A DNA stretch of 64,000 bases from Staphylococcus ratti (GTDB taxonomy: Bacteria; Bacillota; Bacilli; Staphylococcales; Staphylococcaceae). Both the position numbers and the translations under genes were made by a program. Under the pieces are notes generated by a model. It saw only the letters and a program-made list of their open reading frames with translations, ran no database searches and was not told the origin of the DNA. The DNA lies in the NCBI RefSeq assembly GCF_020883535.1, contig NZ_CP086654.1, positions 1,922,001 to 1,986,000 of the forward strand, read 5' to 3'. This document shows positions 1 through 8,376 of the stretch, piece after piece (the first letter of the stretch is position 1; each line of letters starts with the position of its first letter).

Positions 1-1
1 T

Positions 2-31
2 ATTGGCGAAAAAATAGAAGAACGTCAGTAA
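2..31 (+). CDS. 3' end of an upstream gene (partial)
   Basis: Reading from base 2 gives I-G-E-K-I-E-E-R-Q and then a TAA stop at 29-31, directly before the ribosome binding site of the next gene. The charged tail looks like the end of a protein, but nine codons do not allow a function to be named. The coding call rests only on the short open frame and its tight spacing to the next gene. Confidence 0.35.
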   Translation: MGEKIEERQ

Positions 32-44
32 AGGAGCAAAAGAA

Positions 45-359
45 ATGCCAACTGTTTATGGTCAAGTGATTGATAATGAAACACGATGCGTGCACTATCA
101 ATCCATTCTTGATGTAATTGCAATAAAATTTAAATGTTGCAATAAATATTACCCTTGTTACAAATGTCACAACGAAGCAGAAAATCACCGTATCCATCGT
201 TGGAAAGAACGCGAGTTTAATGAAAAAGCCATTTTATGTGGCGTTTGCAAGCACGAAATGACAATCAATGAGTATATGCTTATTGAGGCTTGTCCAAAGT
301 GTAATGCGCATTTTAATAGTCGTTGCAAGTTGCATTATCACTTGTATTTTGAAATATAG
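45..359 (+). CDS. CHY zinc finger domain protein
   Basis: This 104-residue protein is built almost entirely of metal ligands: C15/H17, C31, C32, C38, C41/H42, C65, C68, C83, C86, C94, H97 and H99. The C-x-H-Y at residues 15-18 and the following CxxC pairs are the pattern of the CHY zinc finger family. In eukaryotes this domain precedes RING fingers. The small bacterial stand-alone proteins have no settled role, so only zinc binding is inferred. AAAGGAGC lies 7 bases before the ATG. The gene converges on nrdF and shares a terminator hairpin with it. Confidence 0.85.
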   Translation: MPTVYGQVIDNETRCVHYQSILDVIAIKFKCCNKYYPCYKCHNEAENHRIHRWKEREFNEKAILCGVCKHEMTINEYMLIEACPKCNAHFNSRCKLHYHLYFEI

Positions 360-398
360 CGCGCATACAATATCGTACGAATCATGAACAAAGAGTAT

Positions 399-453
399 AA
401 AAAACACGTTCGTTAACGTCATTTTACATGACATCAACGAACGTGTTTTTTTA
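399..453. terminator. Bidirectional terminator between the CHY gene and nrdF
   Basis: The arms ACACGTTCGTT and AACGAACGTGT form a long stem with A-runs on the left and T-runs on the right. It can therefore end transcription from both sides of this convergent pair. Confidence 0.85.
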
Positions 454-474
454 TGAAAATATCGCTACATTAAA

Positions 475-1446
475 TTATTGACGATCAAAAATGAAGTCTT
501 CATCTTTTAATGCTTCTACATTTAACGCTAATGTGTATCCATCACCTTTAACTGAGAAGAAATCATGGTTCTTCGTTGATGTATCTAAGGCATTTTCGAT
601 AATCGGATTAAATTCACGCTCTTCAAAGTAAGGTTCAAAACCAAGATTAGATAACGCTTTATTTCCGTTATAATGCACATAATTAAGTACATCTTCTGCA
701 AGACCAAGCGGTTCATACAATTCACGTGTATAAGACTCTTCATTTTTATAAAGGTCTTCAAGCAATTTATACATTTCTTGGTCTGCTTTAAGTTTTTCAC
801 TTTCTGACAGTTCGTTTCTTAAATGTTGTGCATCAAGACCAGTGAAAACGCCATGAATAGATTCGTCCAATAATATTTTACGAATAATCTCACCAGATGT
901 TGTCATACGCCCCTGTCCAGCAAGATATAAAGGGTAGTAGAAACCAGAATAGAATAAAAATGTTTCCAAAAAGACACTTGCTACTCTTGCCATATATTGA
1001 TCATATATGGAAGCTTCTTCTCCCCATAATTTATGGTACGTACCCACAATCTTTTCTGATTTGTATTTCAAATGAGGTTCTTCTAAAACCCATTCATCTA
1101 ATAAATAGTTTGTTTCTTTAGAAGGTAGTAACGTTGTAAAAATATGAGAATAACTTTTCGCATGGATTTGTTCCATCATTCCCATAAATGCATAGACTGC
1201 CTTTTTACGTAAGTCTTTTGTATGTAACATGATGAGCGGCATACCATCATCAGCTTGATGCGTGTCTAAGCCTGTTAAACCTGCTAAAGCTTTTTTAAAT
1301 GCGTTTTGTTCATCTTCTGTTAATGTTTTCCAACTTGCGATATCTTTAGAAACTTTAAATTCCGTTTCTACCCACATTTGTGCAATATTTTGGCGCCAAA
1401 ACATATTCGTCATATCTTCTTGTGTATTCCAATTTACAGCTATCAT
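475..1446 (-). CDS. nrdF: Class Ib ribonucleoside-diphosphate reductase, beta subunit
   Basis: NrdF (323 aa) holds the dimetal-tyrosyl radical cofactor that starts nucleotide reduction in NrdE, and so supplies dNTPs under aerobic conditions. The ferritin-like helices carry the metal-ligand motifs, visible as MEQIHAKSYSH and DESIHGVFTGLDAQ. The sequence is close to the S. aureus protein from MIAVNWNTQED to the C-terminal EALKDEDF tail that docks on the alpha subunit. AAGGAG lies about 12 bases before the ATG, a slightly long spacing. It is the last gene of nrdI-nrdE-nrdF and is separated from nrdE by about 246 bases in which I see no gene. Confidence 0.97.
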   Translation of the reverse strand: MIAVNWNTQEDMTNMFWRQNIAQMWVETEFKVSKDIASWKTLTEDEQNAFKKALAGLTGLDTHQADDGMPLIMLHTKDLRKKAVYAFMGMMEQIHAKSYSHIFTTLLPSKETNYLLDEWVLEEPHLKYKSEKIVGTYHKLWGEEASIYDQYMARVASVFLETFLFYSGFYYPLYLAGQGRMTTSGEIIRKILLDESIHGVFTGLDAQHLRNELSESEKLKADQEMYKLLEDLYKNEESYTRELYEPLGLAEDVLNYVHYNGNKALSNLGFEPYFEEREFNPIIENALDTSTKNHDFFSVKGDGYTLALNVEALKDEDFIFDRQ

Positions 1447-1692
1447 CTCAATCTATTTCTCCTTTTCTTATATTAATATGGTGAATGAAGTAAACGATGG
1501 AAATGAGACAACCACACCTTTTTATAATATGATATTTCTGCCTCACTACCTCGTTTGTCCCCTTAGTACTATGACATCTCCCCGTATCATCTGAATCAAT
1601 TTGTACGTTACATGCAAAGCATATAAAACGTTACACCAATTGTTTAGATTCTCTATCTTTTAATTCATCACCTATTAGCCTTCGAGTTCACT

Positions 1693-3798
1693 CTAGACTG
1701 AGCAGCTTGTACACTCTTCAACACTTAACAATTTATTACGTGTATAATATAAAGATTTTAATCCTTTATAATGCGCATAAACATATAAACGAGACAATTC
1801 ACGTGTAGAAATTTCAGAGTTAACGTAAAGAATCGTCGATATACCTTGGTCAATATGTGTTTGAATTGTCGCAATTAAATCGATAAGTTTCATTTGATCT
1901 GTATTAAATGCTGATTTATAGTACCACATTGTTTGTGGAGATAAAAATGGCATCGGATAAAACGTTTCTGCATTACCGTACGTACGACGCTCAATTTGAT
2001 CAACAATTGGCATAACCGAACTTGTTGCATTTTGAACGTATGAAATACTTTGTGTTGGTGCAATCGCTAAACGGTATGCATGGTACAAACCATATTTTTC
2101 AACTTCTTCTTGGAGCGCCTTCCAATCTTCACGTGTTGGAATATCATGATGCTCAAATAAAGCTTTCACTTTATCGTATTGTGGTAAAAAGTCTTCTGTT
2201 GTGTAGCGCTCAAAGTAGCGGCCATTCGCATAATCCGATTTTTCAAATTCTGCAAACACCTCTCCACGTTCTTTTGCAATTTCCATAGAACGCTCAAGAG
2301 AATAGAAATTCATCATCATAAAAAAGACATTTGCAAAATCTCTCGCCTCTTCTGATTCATAATTGATTTGGTTTTTCGCTAAGAAACCGTGAAGGTTCAT
2401 AACACCTAGCCCCACAGAATGTAGCTCACGGTTCGCTTTTCTTACACCTGGTGCATTTTGAATGTTTGCTTCATCACTTACAAATGTCAACGCATCCATA
2501 CCTGTATGAACAGAATCTCTAAATCGATTAGATTCCATCACATTCACAATATTTAAAGAGCCTAAGTTACAAGAAATATCACGTTTGATTTCGTCTTCAA
2601 TACCGTAATCATTAATAATTGACGTCTCTTGCAATTGGAAAATTTCCGTACATAAGTTACTCATTTTAATTTGCCCAATATTAGCATTTGGATGCACTTT
2701 ATTGGCATTATCTTTAAACATTAAATATGGGTAACCTGATTGTAATTGTGTTTGCGCAATCATATTTAACATTTCACGTGCGTCTTTTGATTTTTTTATA
2801 ATATTAGGATTTTCAACTAACTGATCGTAGTAGTCTTCAATATTGATGTCATCTAACGTCACACCATATTCTGCTTCTACCGTGTGTGGGGCAAACATAA
2901 AAAAGTCTTTTCCTTCTTTTGCTAAATCAAAAAACTTAGAAGGGACGATTAAGCCGGTTGAAATCGTCGATAGACGTAAATCTTCATCGGCATTTACTTT
3001 TTTAGTATCTAAAAACTCTTCCACATCATAGTGGAAAATATTCAAATATACCGCACCTGCGCCTGGACGTTGGCCAAGTTGGTCAGCATAACTGAAACCA
3101 CCTTCAAGCGCTTTAGCAACTGGAAGCACACCTTTGGCTACACCTTTAATACCTTTAATTGCTTCGCCACGTGCGCGCAATTTGGAAAGGTTGATTGCCA
3201 CACCACCACCAATTTTACTAAGTTGCTTCGCAGTAGAATCAATAAAATTAATCGAATTTAAGCTATCGTCAACTTCAAGTAAAAAACAAGAAACCAACTC
3301 ACCTCGACGCGCTCGTCCTGCATTTAAAAATGTTGGCGTTGCAGGTTGATAGCGTTGTTCTATCATGGCACGTACGAATTGCTTGGCAAGCTCGACTTGC
3401 CCATTCGCTAAATAAAGCGACACAATAATTACATGTTGATGGTAATTTTCAAGGTATTTTGATTTATCATTTGTTTTCAAGGCGTAATCTTTGAAAAACT
3501 TACTCGCTGACATATAACTCGCAAATTGGAATGGAATGTCATTTGCGAAATTGATAATTTCATTTAAATCTTCTTCGCTATAATCATTAAATAGATTGTA
3601 GTAGAAGTTTTGGTCTACTAAAAAATGTAGACGTGCTATCTCATCGTCGAATTGAACCGTCTTATCCTCGATTTCTTCTAAATAAACAACCAATGCTTCT
3701 TGGTCTTTTTCTAAATCAAAAAAGCCTGTCTCATTTCTTTTTGTTACTTGGTTATTCAATTCGATATGATTATATCGCTTTTTTTCCATTGTCTTCAT
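1693..3798 (-). CDS. nrdE: Class Ib ribonucleoside-diphosphate reductase, alpha subunit
   Basis: NrdE (701 aa) is the catalytic subunit that reduces ribonucleoside diphosphates to deoxy forms. Visible active-site elements are a redox cysteine at about residue 171 (ELVSCFLL), the SNLCTEIF loop with the radical cysteine and its glutamate, and the C-terminal CTSC pair that takes electrons from NrdH or thioredoxin. The N-terminus [16 protein letters not shown] matches staphylococcal NrdE. The first ATG (3798) overlaps the end of nrdI by about 29 bases; an ATG three codons later is an alternative. No intron or intein interrupts the gene. Confidence 0.97.
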   Translation of the reverse strand: MKTMEKKRYNHIELNNQVTKRNETGFFDLEKDQEALVVYLEEIEDKTVQFDDEIARLHFLVDQNFYYNLFNDYSEEDLNEIINFANDIPFQFASYMSASKFFKDYALKTNDKSKYLENYHQHVIIVSLYLANGQVELAKQFVRAMIEQRYQPATPTFLNAGRARRGELVSCFLLEVDDSLNSINFIDSTAKQLSKIGGGVAINLSKLRARGEAIKGIKGVAKGVLPVAKALEGGFSYADQLGQRPGAGAVYLNIFHYDVEEFLDTKKVNADEDLRLSTISTGLIVPSKFFDLAKEGKDFFMFAPHTVEAEYGVTLDDINIEDYYDQLVENPNIIKKSKDAREMLNMIAQTQLQSGYPYLMFKDNANKVHPNANIGQIKMSNLCTEIFQLQETSIINDYGIEDEIKRDISCNLGSLNIVNVMESNRFRDSVHTGMDALTFVSDEANIQNAPGVRKANRELHSVGLGVMNLHGFLAKNQINYESEEARDFANVFFMMMNFYSLERSMEIAKERGEVFAEFEKSDYANGRYFERYTTEDFLPQYDKVKALFEHHDIPTREDWKALQEEVEKYGLYHAYRLAIAPTQSISYVQNATSSVMPIVDQIERRTYGNAETFYPMPFLSPQTMWYYKSAFNTDQMKLIDLIATIQTHIDQGISTILYVNSEISTRELSRLYVYAHYKGLKSLYYTRNKLLSVEECTSCSV

Positions 3799-4159
3799 AA
3801 AAATTAACCACCTTCTCCTTAAATTCCTTTGTATCTTTTAAGCTTCCATGTAATTCAAATTGCATTAATAATGGGACCTCGTATTCATCTGCAATTCTAC
3901 TGCCTGCTTTTGCAAAATTTTGTCCCCAATTTCGGTTACCGCTTGCGGCTACACCTCTTAAATTATCATGGTTAAGATCTAAAAATTGTTGCACTGGCTT
4001 TGGTACCTCACCAAAACCAATCGTACTTGTCACGATGATAAAAGGTTCATCGATGCGCTTTGCTACAGAAGCTGGTGTTATTTCCATCGTATTTGATAAT
4101 TCCGTACGCTTAATAAAACGTTTTACATTTCCTGTAAATGAATAATAAACCACTTTCAT
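3770..4159 (-). CDS. nrdI: NrdI flavodoxin-like protein
   Basis: NrdI (129 aa) is a small flavodoxin-like protein. In class Ib systems it supplies oxidant to assemble the manganese-tyrosyl radical of NrdF. The FMN phosphate loop [10 protein letters not shown] lies at the N-terminus, and GFGEVPKPV and the AASGNRNWG loop are typical of the family. I start it at [10 protein letters not shown] because AAAGGAAG precedes that ATG by about 8 bases. The frame stays open 36 codons further upstream, but that extension has no good ribosome binding site and no family counterpart. Its 3' end overlaps nrdE, suggesting translational coupling. Confidence 0.93.
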   Translation of the reverse strand: MKVVYYSFTGNVKRFIKRTELSNTMEITPASVAKRIDEPFIIVTSTIGFGEVPKPVQQFLDLNHDNLRGVAASGNRNWGQNFAKAGSRIADEYEVPLLMQFELHGSLKDTKEFKEKVVNFYEDNGKKAI

Positions 4160-4378
4160 ATCAAGGACTTCCTTTCTTTTAAGCCCATATACGCATTTTT
4201 GCGTCGGCTTATTTATAAAATTTATCTTGAATATTCGTTGTGTCAGCATTGATATGTAGTTAATCATCTTTATAGGTGTTAATATAAAGGTATAGAAAAT
4301 GAAGTTAACATTTGAGTATTAATTAACGTAAAAGCGAACATATATTTTGTTTTATTTAAAGATGAAATAAAATAATTT

Positions 4379-4482
4379 GGCAAATCAATTCCCCTTAAAA
4401 CGCATTTGTTTTTGCCAATTCGACTCGGATACAAGATGTTGTATCCAAGGTTACACCCAATCTCTTTTAAAAGTGTAATCTT
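4379..4482 (-). ncRNA. Structured leader of the nrdIEF operon (candidate)
   Basis: Between the NrdR boxes and nrdI lie three successive inverted repeats. Read along the nrd transcript they are: arms AAGATTACAC/GTGTAACCTT (4482-4447, one A-C mismatch); immediately adjoining, arms GGATACAA/TTGTATCC with a four-base loop (4446-4427); and arms GGCAAA/TTTGCC around a long loop (4416-4379). None is followed by a T-run, so they are not simple terminators. I do not recognise a known riboswitch class. The mismatch in the first stem becomes a G-U pair on the opposite strand, which slightly weakens the claim for this direction. Confidence 0.4.
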
Positions 4483-4524
4483 GCTAACTATTTGTAGTTT
4501 CTACTTGGTATACTGAGTCTTAAA

Positions 4525-4572
4525 ACACTATATGTTGTGTTTAACGTTCTTACTCAATACTATATTATGTGT
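4525..4572. promoter_or_regulatory. Tandem NrdR boxes upstream of nrdI
   Basis: Two 16-base sites, acactatatgttgtgt (4525-4540) and atactatattatgtgt (4557-4572), match the NrdR box consensus acaCwATATwTwGtgt at nearly all positions. Their centres are 32 bases apart, about three helical turns, which is the usual arrangement for NrdR repressor pairs in front of ribonucleotide reductase operons. A possible minus-strand promoter, TTGAGT with TATAGT, overlaps them, but its 19-base spacer is long. The nrdI start is about 370 bases downstream, leaving a long untranslated leader. Confidence 0.85.
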
Positions 4573-4758
4573 TTCATTGTACATCAGACTTGATTTTTTT
4601 TAAAGCAGAAAATGAAATTTTTGACACCAATTGTCACCAAACGCGACCATATCAACGAATGAAAATTTATGAAAATTCTAGACTTTAATTAATTTAAAAC
4701 CTAGCACAAAATTGCTTGACATTGTGAAGACGAACATAGTACATCAACGAACAAAGCA

Positions 4759-4772
4759 CGAACGTACGTTCT
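4759..4772. promoter_or_regulatory. LexA (SOS) box candidate
   Basis: CGAACGTACGTTCT contains the perfect 12-base palindrome GAACGTACGTTC and agrees with the Gram-positive LexA consensus CGAACRNRYGTTYC at 13 of 14 positions. It lies in the divergent region between the nrd operon and the EamA transporter gene. A perfect -35 hexamer TTGACA (4716-4721) is upstream and a TATAAT (4782-4787) is downstream, so a repressor bound here could block either plus-strand start. Which gene it controls is not clear. Confidence 0.6.
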
Positions 4773-4880
4773 GTTTTAGTATATAATTCAATTCAGTTTT
4801 TTGCAACTTTCTCATGCACAAATGCTTGAATTGTGCTACGATAAAAACATTCAAATTTAATATAAATAAGAGGCGATTCT

Positions 4881-5762
4881 ATGAATTCAAAAATGAAAGG
4901 CATCATCGCTATCTTGATTTCTGCTATTGGTTTTAGTTTTATGGCAGTTTTTTTTCGTCTTGCTGGTGATTTACCTGTCTTTCAAAAGTCGTTAGCACGT
5001 AATTTAGTTGCGATGTTTATACCATTATTTTTCATTATTAAGTATCAACAACCTATTTTAGGTAAACTTAGTAGCCAACCGTTATTGATTACCCGATCTA
5101 CACTCGGTTTAACAGGTGTCCTTTTAAATATTTATGCCATAGATCATATGGTGTTGAGTGATGCTGATATTTTAATGAAACTCAATCCTTTTTGGACGAT
5201 TCTATTAAGTCTCATTTTCTTAAAAGAATATATTCAAAAATATCAAATCACTGCTATGATTATAGCGATTGTCGGCATGCTTTTTGTCGTAAAACCTGAG
5301 TTTTCTTCAGATATCATCCCAGCTGTAATGGGCTTATTATCAGGTGTTTTCGCTGCTGCTGCCTATACTGCTGTTCGTGCCTTAAGCACTCGAGAAGCAC
5401 CTTATACTATCGTATTTTACTTTTCTCTATTCTCAGTTGTAGCGCTGCTTCCATTTGTTATTTTTACTTATGAACCTATGTCAACGACACAAATCGTATT
5501 TCTCATATTTGCTGGTCTTTCTGCCGCCGTGGGACAAATTGGTATTACTGTAGCATATAGCTATGCTCCGGCTAAAGACATTTCTATTTTTACGTATGCA
5601 TCTATTATTTTCACAGCTTTCATCGGTTTCATCTTATTCGGTGAATCACCTGACTTTGTCGCCGTTGTTGGATATGTAATTATTTTAAGTGCAAGTTATT
5701 TCATGTTTGAAAAAGCGAGAAGAGAAACACAGACGCATCAAAAATCTACACAAAAACATTAA
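4881..5762 (+). CDS. DMT superfamily transporter, EamA family
   Basis: This 293-residue membrane protein has about ten hydrophobic segments in two five-helix halves, as in EamA (DUF6) transporters. Examples are the first helix IIAILISAIGFSFMAVFF and the conserved LKEYIQKYQ and LFGESPD turns that end each half. The C-terminus is charged. Substrates of this family vary widely (amino acids, nucleosides, metabolites) and cannot be read from sequence. AAGAGG precedes the ATG. queF starts 18 bases after the stop, so the two are probably co-transcribed. An extended -10 (TGCTACGAT, 4834-4842) is one promoter candidate. Confidence 0.85.
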   Translation: MNSKMKGIIAILISAIGFSFMAVFFRLAGDLPVFQKSLARNLVAMFIPLFFIIKYQQPILGKLSSQPLLITRSTLGLTGVLLNIYAIDHMVLSDADILMKLNPFWTILLSLIFLKEYIQKYQITAMIIAIVGMLFVVKPEFSSDIIPAVMGLLSGVFAAAAYTAVRALSTREAPYTIVFYFSLFSVVALLPFVIFTYEPMSTTQIVFLIFAGLSAAVGQIGITVAYSYAPAKDISIFTYASIIFTAFIGFILFGESPDFVAVVGYVIILSASYFMFEKARRETQTHQKSTQKH

Positions 5763-5780
5763 ACTTAAGGAGGTCTTCTC

Positions 5781-6281
5781 ATGACAGAGGGACGATCTAA
5801 AGAAGATTTACAAGATATTACATTACTAGGAAACCAAAATAATAACTATGAATTTAACTATCGCCCTGATGTGCTAGAATCATTTGATAACAAGCATCAA
5901 GGTCGCGATTATTTTGTGAAATTTAATTGTCCTGAATTCACATCTCTATGTCCAATTACTGGACAACCTGATTTTGCAACTATTTATATTTCATATATTC
6001 CAAATATCAAAATGGTCGAATCCAAATCTTTAAAGCTCTATTTATTCAGTTTTAGAAATCATGGAGATTTTCACGAAGATTGTATGAATATTATTATGAA
6101 TGATTTAATCGAATTAATGGACCCACATTATATTGAAGTTTGGGGAAAATTCACTCCACGTGGAGGCATTTCCATCGACCCTTATACGAATTATGGTCGT
6201 CCAAATTCGAAATACGAAAAAATGGCAGAACATCGCCTGATGAATCACGATATGTATCCTGAAACTATTGATAATCGCTAA
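5781..6281 (+). CDS. queF: NADPH-dependent 7-cyano-7-deazaguanine reductase
   Basis: QueF (166 aa) reduces the nitrile preQ0 to the amine preQ1 with NADPH, the last step before insertion into tRNA by Tgt in queuosine synthesis. The catalytic cysteine lies in [13 protein letters not shown], which also carries the downstream aspartate. The [21 protein letters not shown] block is the usual NADPH and substrate-binding stretch. Its length matches the short unimodular QueF class of Bacillus. AAGGAGG precedes the ATG. queC, queD and queE lie about 20 kb away under a preQ1 riboswitch, while this gene shares a unit with an EamA transporter. Confidence 0.95.
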   Translation: MTEGRSKEDLQDITLLGNQNNNYEFNYRPDVLESFDNKHQGRDYFVKFNCPEFTSLCPITGQPDFATIYISYIPNIKMVESKSLKLYLFSFRNHGDFHEDCMNIIMNDLIELMDPHYIEVWGKFTPRGGISIDPYTNYGRPNSKYEKMAEHRLMNHDMYPETIDNR

Positions 6282-6303
6282 AAATTACGCTTTCTTTTTT
6301 GTT

Positions 6304-6350
6304 GCGGGACAACGAAATCAAGTTGATTTCGTTGTCCCGCTCTCTTTTTA
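6304..6350 (+). repeat. Dispersed palindromic repeat, copy 1, acting as queF terminator
   Basis: Two 18-base arms, GCGGGACAACGAAATCAA and its exact reverse complement, meet around a single base and are followed by TCTCTTTTTA. It looks like a strong intrinsic terminator for queF. It also belongs to a repeat family with five further copies in this window. Confidence 0.85.
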
Positions 6351-6550
6351 TACATAAAAATGAAGACAACATTTATCATTTTCTCAATCAATGATTGCTA
6401 TGAATTACTTCATGTTCACGTTTTATTTCAAAAATTAATTGTCATTATTTTGACTTGAAATCATTCTAAATTTACTGAATTTTCTTGTTAAAACTTTATA
6501 TTAGGTTTAAAATAGTTTTATCTTCACGATTTTAAGGGGGAAATGAAACT

Positions 6551-8062
6551 ATGAGTCAGCATTATAGCAAAGAAGAAATCCTCGGCAGTACACCTCGAAC
6601 GGGTTTCTTTGGGCATCCTAAGGGATTAAGTACATTATTTTTCACAGAATTTTGGGAACGCTTCAGTTACTATGGTATGAAAGCAATTTTAGCATACTAT
6701 ATTTACTATTCTGTAGCGAAAGGCGGATTTGGCCTTGACCAAGGTTTAGCACTTCAAATCGTTTCGATGTATGGTGCTTTAATATATATGAGTGGTATTA
6801 TTGGTGGTTGGATTGCCGACCGTATTACAGGTACGCGTCACGCACTTTTCTTTGGTGGCGTACTGATTATGTTGGGTCACATCCTCCTATCTTTACCAAA
6901 TAACTTTACTTTATTATTGATTGCATTGTTATTTTTAATTATAGGTACAGGCTTATTAAAGCCAAACATCTCATCAACTGTAGGACTTTTATACGATAAA
7001 AATGACCCACGCCTTGATGCAGCCTTTACAATATTTTATATGTCCGTTAACCTTGGTGCACTATTATCGCCCCTTGTTGTTGGATGGGCACAAGCAAATC
7101 TCGGTTTCCATTTAGGGTTTGCTATTGCAGCAGTAGGTATGTTCTTCGGATTACTGACATACTTGATTACAAATAAGAAAAATTTAGGTTTAGCCGGTCT
7201 TGAAGTACCGGATCCACTTACAAAAGCAGAGCGCTTTAAAATGATGATTATTGTTAGTTTAGTGATCATTGTTGGCGTTGTTTTATGTTTTATTCTTAGT
7301 ATCTTCAACCAATTAACACTTGCTAGTTTTGCGAATTTAGTCACTATATTAGGCGTATTTCTACCATTATTCTACTTTGGTAAATTGATTTTAAGTAAGA
7401 AGACAAAAGACTATGAACGTAAACGTGTCTTGGCCTATTTTCCATTATTTATTGCATCCGTTGCATTTTGGATGATTCAAGAACAAGGTTCTACGGTACT
7501 TGCACAATTTGCAGATACTAAAACACAATTAAATTTAGCTAAAATTACTGGTGGCTTTATTGATTTTCATATTCCACCAGCTTGGTTCCAATCGTTGAAC
7601 CCACTCTTTATTGTTTTACTCGCACCTGTATTTTCAATGTTGTGGGTGAAATTAGGACGCTATAACCCACCTACTGTTTTAAAATTTGCCATTGGGGTTA
7701 TTTTAGCCGGAATTTCGTATTTAATTATGGTTATTCCGCTTTCAGCAGAAACATCATTAATTAATCCGTTTTGGTTAGTAGCAAGTTTCTTAATCGTTAC
7801 ATTAGGTGAATTATGTATCTCACCTATCGGGCTATCAACGACGACTAAACTCGCTCCAGAAGCTTTTACAGCACAAATGATGAGTATTTGGTTTTTATCT
7901 AATGCAATGGCTCAAGGTATCAATACCCAAATGGTTCATGTGTATACAGTAATCAGTTCAAATGAGTACTTCTTATATTCAGGTGTAATCGCTATCGCCA
8001 TAGGTATTTTACTCATTTTCACTACCCCATTCATTAAAAACTTAATGCAAGGCGTTAAATAA
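6551..8062 (+). CDS. dtpT: Proton-dependent di/tripeptide transporter (POT family)
   Basis: DtpT (503 aa) imports di- and tripeptides with protons. It has the POT signatures ERFSYYGMKAILAYYI (with the ExxERFxYY proton-coupling motif) near residues 30-50 and the loop GGWIADRITGTRHALFFGG. There are about fourteen hydrophobic segments. It is transcribed alone: a GGGGGAAA ribosome binding site precedes the ATG, and two repeat copies with a T-run follow the stop. The 268 bases before it are AT-rich and contain only the queF terminator repeat and presumably its own promoter. Confidence 0.94.
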   Translation: MSQHYSKEEILGSTPRTGFFGHPKGLSTLFFTEFWERFSYYGMKAILAYYIYYSVAKGGFGLDQGLALQIVSMYGALIYMSGIIGGWIADRITGTRHALFFGGVLIMLGHILLSLPNNFTLLLIALLFLIIGTGLLKPNISSTVGLLYDKNDPRLDAAFTIFYMSVNLGALLSPLVVGWAQANLGFHLGFAIAAVGMFFGLLTYLITNKKNLGLAGLEVPDPLTKAERFKMMIIVSLVIIVGVVLCFILSIFNQLTLASFANLVTILGVFLPLFYFGKLILSKKTKDYERKRVLAYFPLFIASVAFWMIQEQGSTVLAQFADTKTQLNLAKITGGFIDFHIPPAWFQSLNPLFIVLLAPVFSMLWVKLGRYNPPTVLKFAIGVILAGISYLIMVIPLSAETSLINPFWLVASFLIVTLGELCISPIGLSTTTKLAPEAFTAQMMSIWFLSNAMAQGINTQMVHVYTVISSNEYFLYSGVIAIAIGILLIFTTPFIKNLMQGVK

Positions 8063-8070
8063 ATAAAAAA

Positions 8071-8112
8071 GGGGGCGGGACAACGAAATCAAATAGATTT
8101 CTGTCCCACTCC
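8071..8112. repeat. Dispersed palindromic repeat, copy 2
   Basis: GGGGGCGGGACAACGAAATC, then AAATAGATTTCTGTCCC and ACTCC, starting 9 bases after the dtpT stop. It is an imperfect hairpin. A block of more than 30 bases is identical to copy 3, which starts 132 bases further on. Confidence 0.8.
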
Positions 8113-8153
8113 TATAATGAATATATAACTGTTAAAAAGCACAGTAGCTGTCT

Positions 8154-8188
8154 GGATTGAAATTTCGCTTCACCGCTCTTTTCAATCC
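8154..8188. repeat. Inverted repeat between two dispersed-repeat copies
   Basis: Arms GGATTGAAA and TTTCAATCC enclose a 17-base loop containing a CGCTTCACCGCTC core. It sits in the 90-base spacer between repeat copies 2 and 3. Together the three hairpins form a composite element that fills most of the 8063-8376 intergenic stretch, which holds no gene. Confidence 0.6.
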
Positions 8189-8202
8189 TAGTCAGCCTTG
8201 TC

Positions 8203-8250
8203 GGGGCGGGACAACGAAATCAAATAGATTTCTGTCCCGCTCCCCTTTTT
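8203..8250. repeat. Dispersed palindromic repeat, copy 3
   Basis: GGGGCGGGACAACGAAATC followed by AAATAGATTTCTGTCCCGC and TCCCC, then a T-run. The central block is identical to copy 2. With its T-run this copy could serve as the terminator for dtpT. Confidence 0.8.
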
Positions 8251-8376
8251 ATTGTCTACTCATAAATCACTCTATATAGTATTCGCGTGAAGATGATTTT
8301 TTATTTTACGATTAAAACAGATGCAACTGCGGTATATATGTCAGTAAACAGCTTTTATGAAAGTGGGTAGCATACA

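Noticed and set aside
897-3349. Several plus-strand open frames opposite nrdF and nrdE
   Set aside because: They mirror highly conserved genes on the other strand and have no start signals of their own.
4160-4267. In-frame extension of nrdI by 36 codons
   Set aside because: No ribosome binding site, no counterpart in the family, and a good AAAGGAAG just before the inner start.
4282-4386. Possible 34-codon leader frame in the nrd leader (TTG start with AAGGGG)
   Set aside because: Rare start codon and unremarkable composition; nothing beyond an open frame supports translation.
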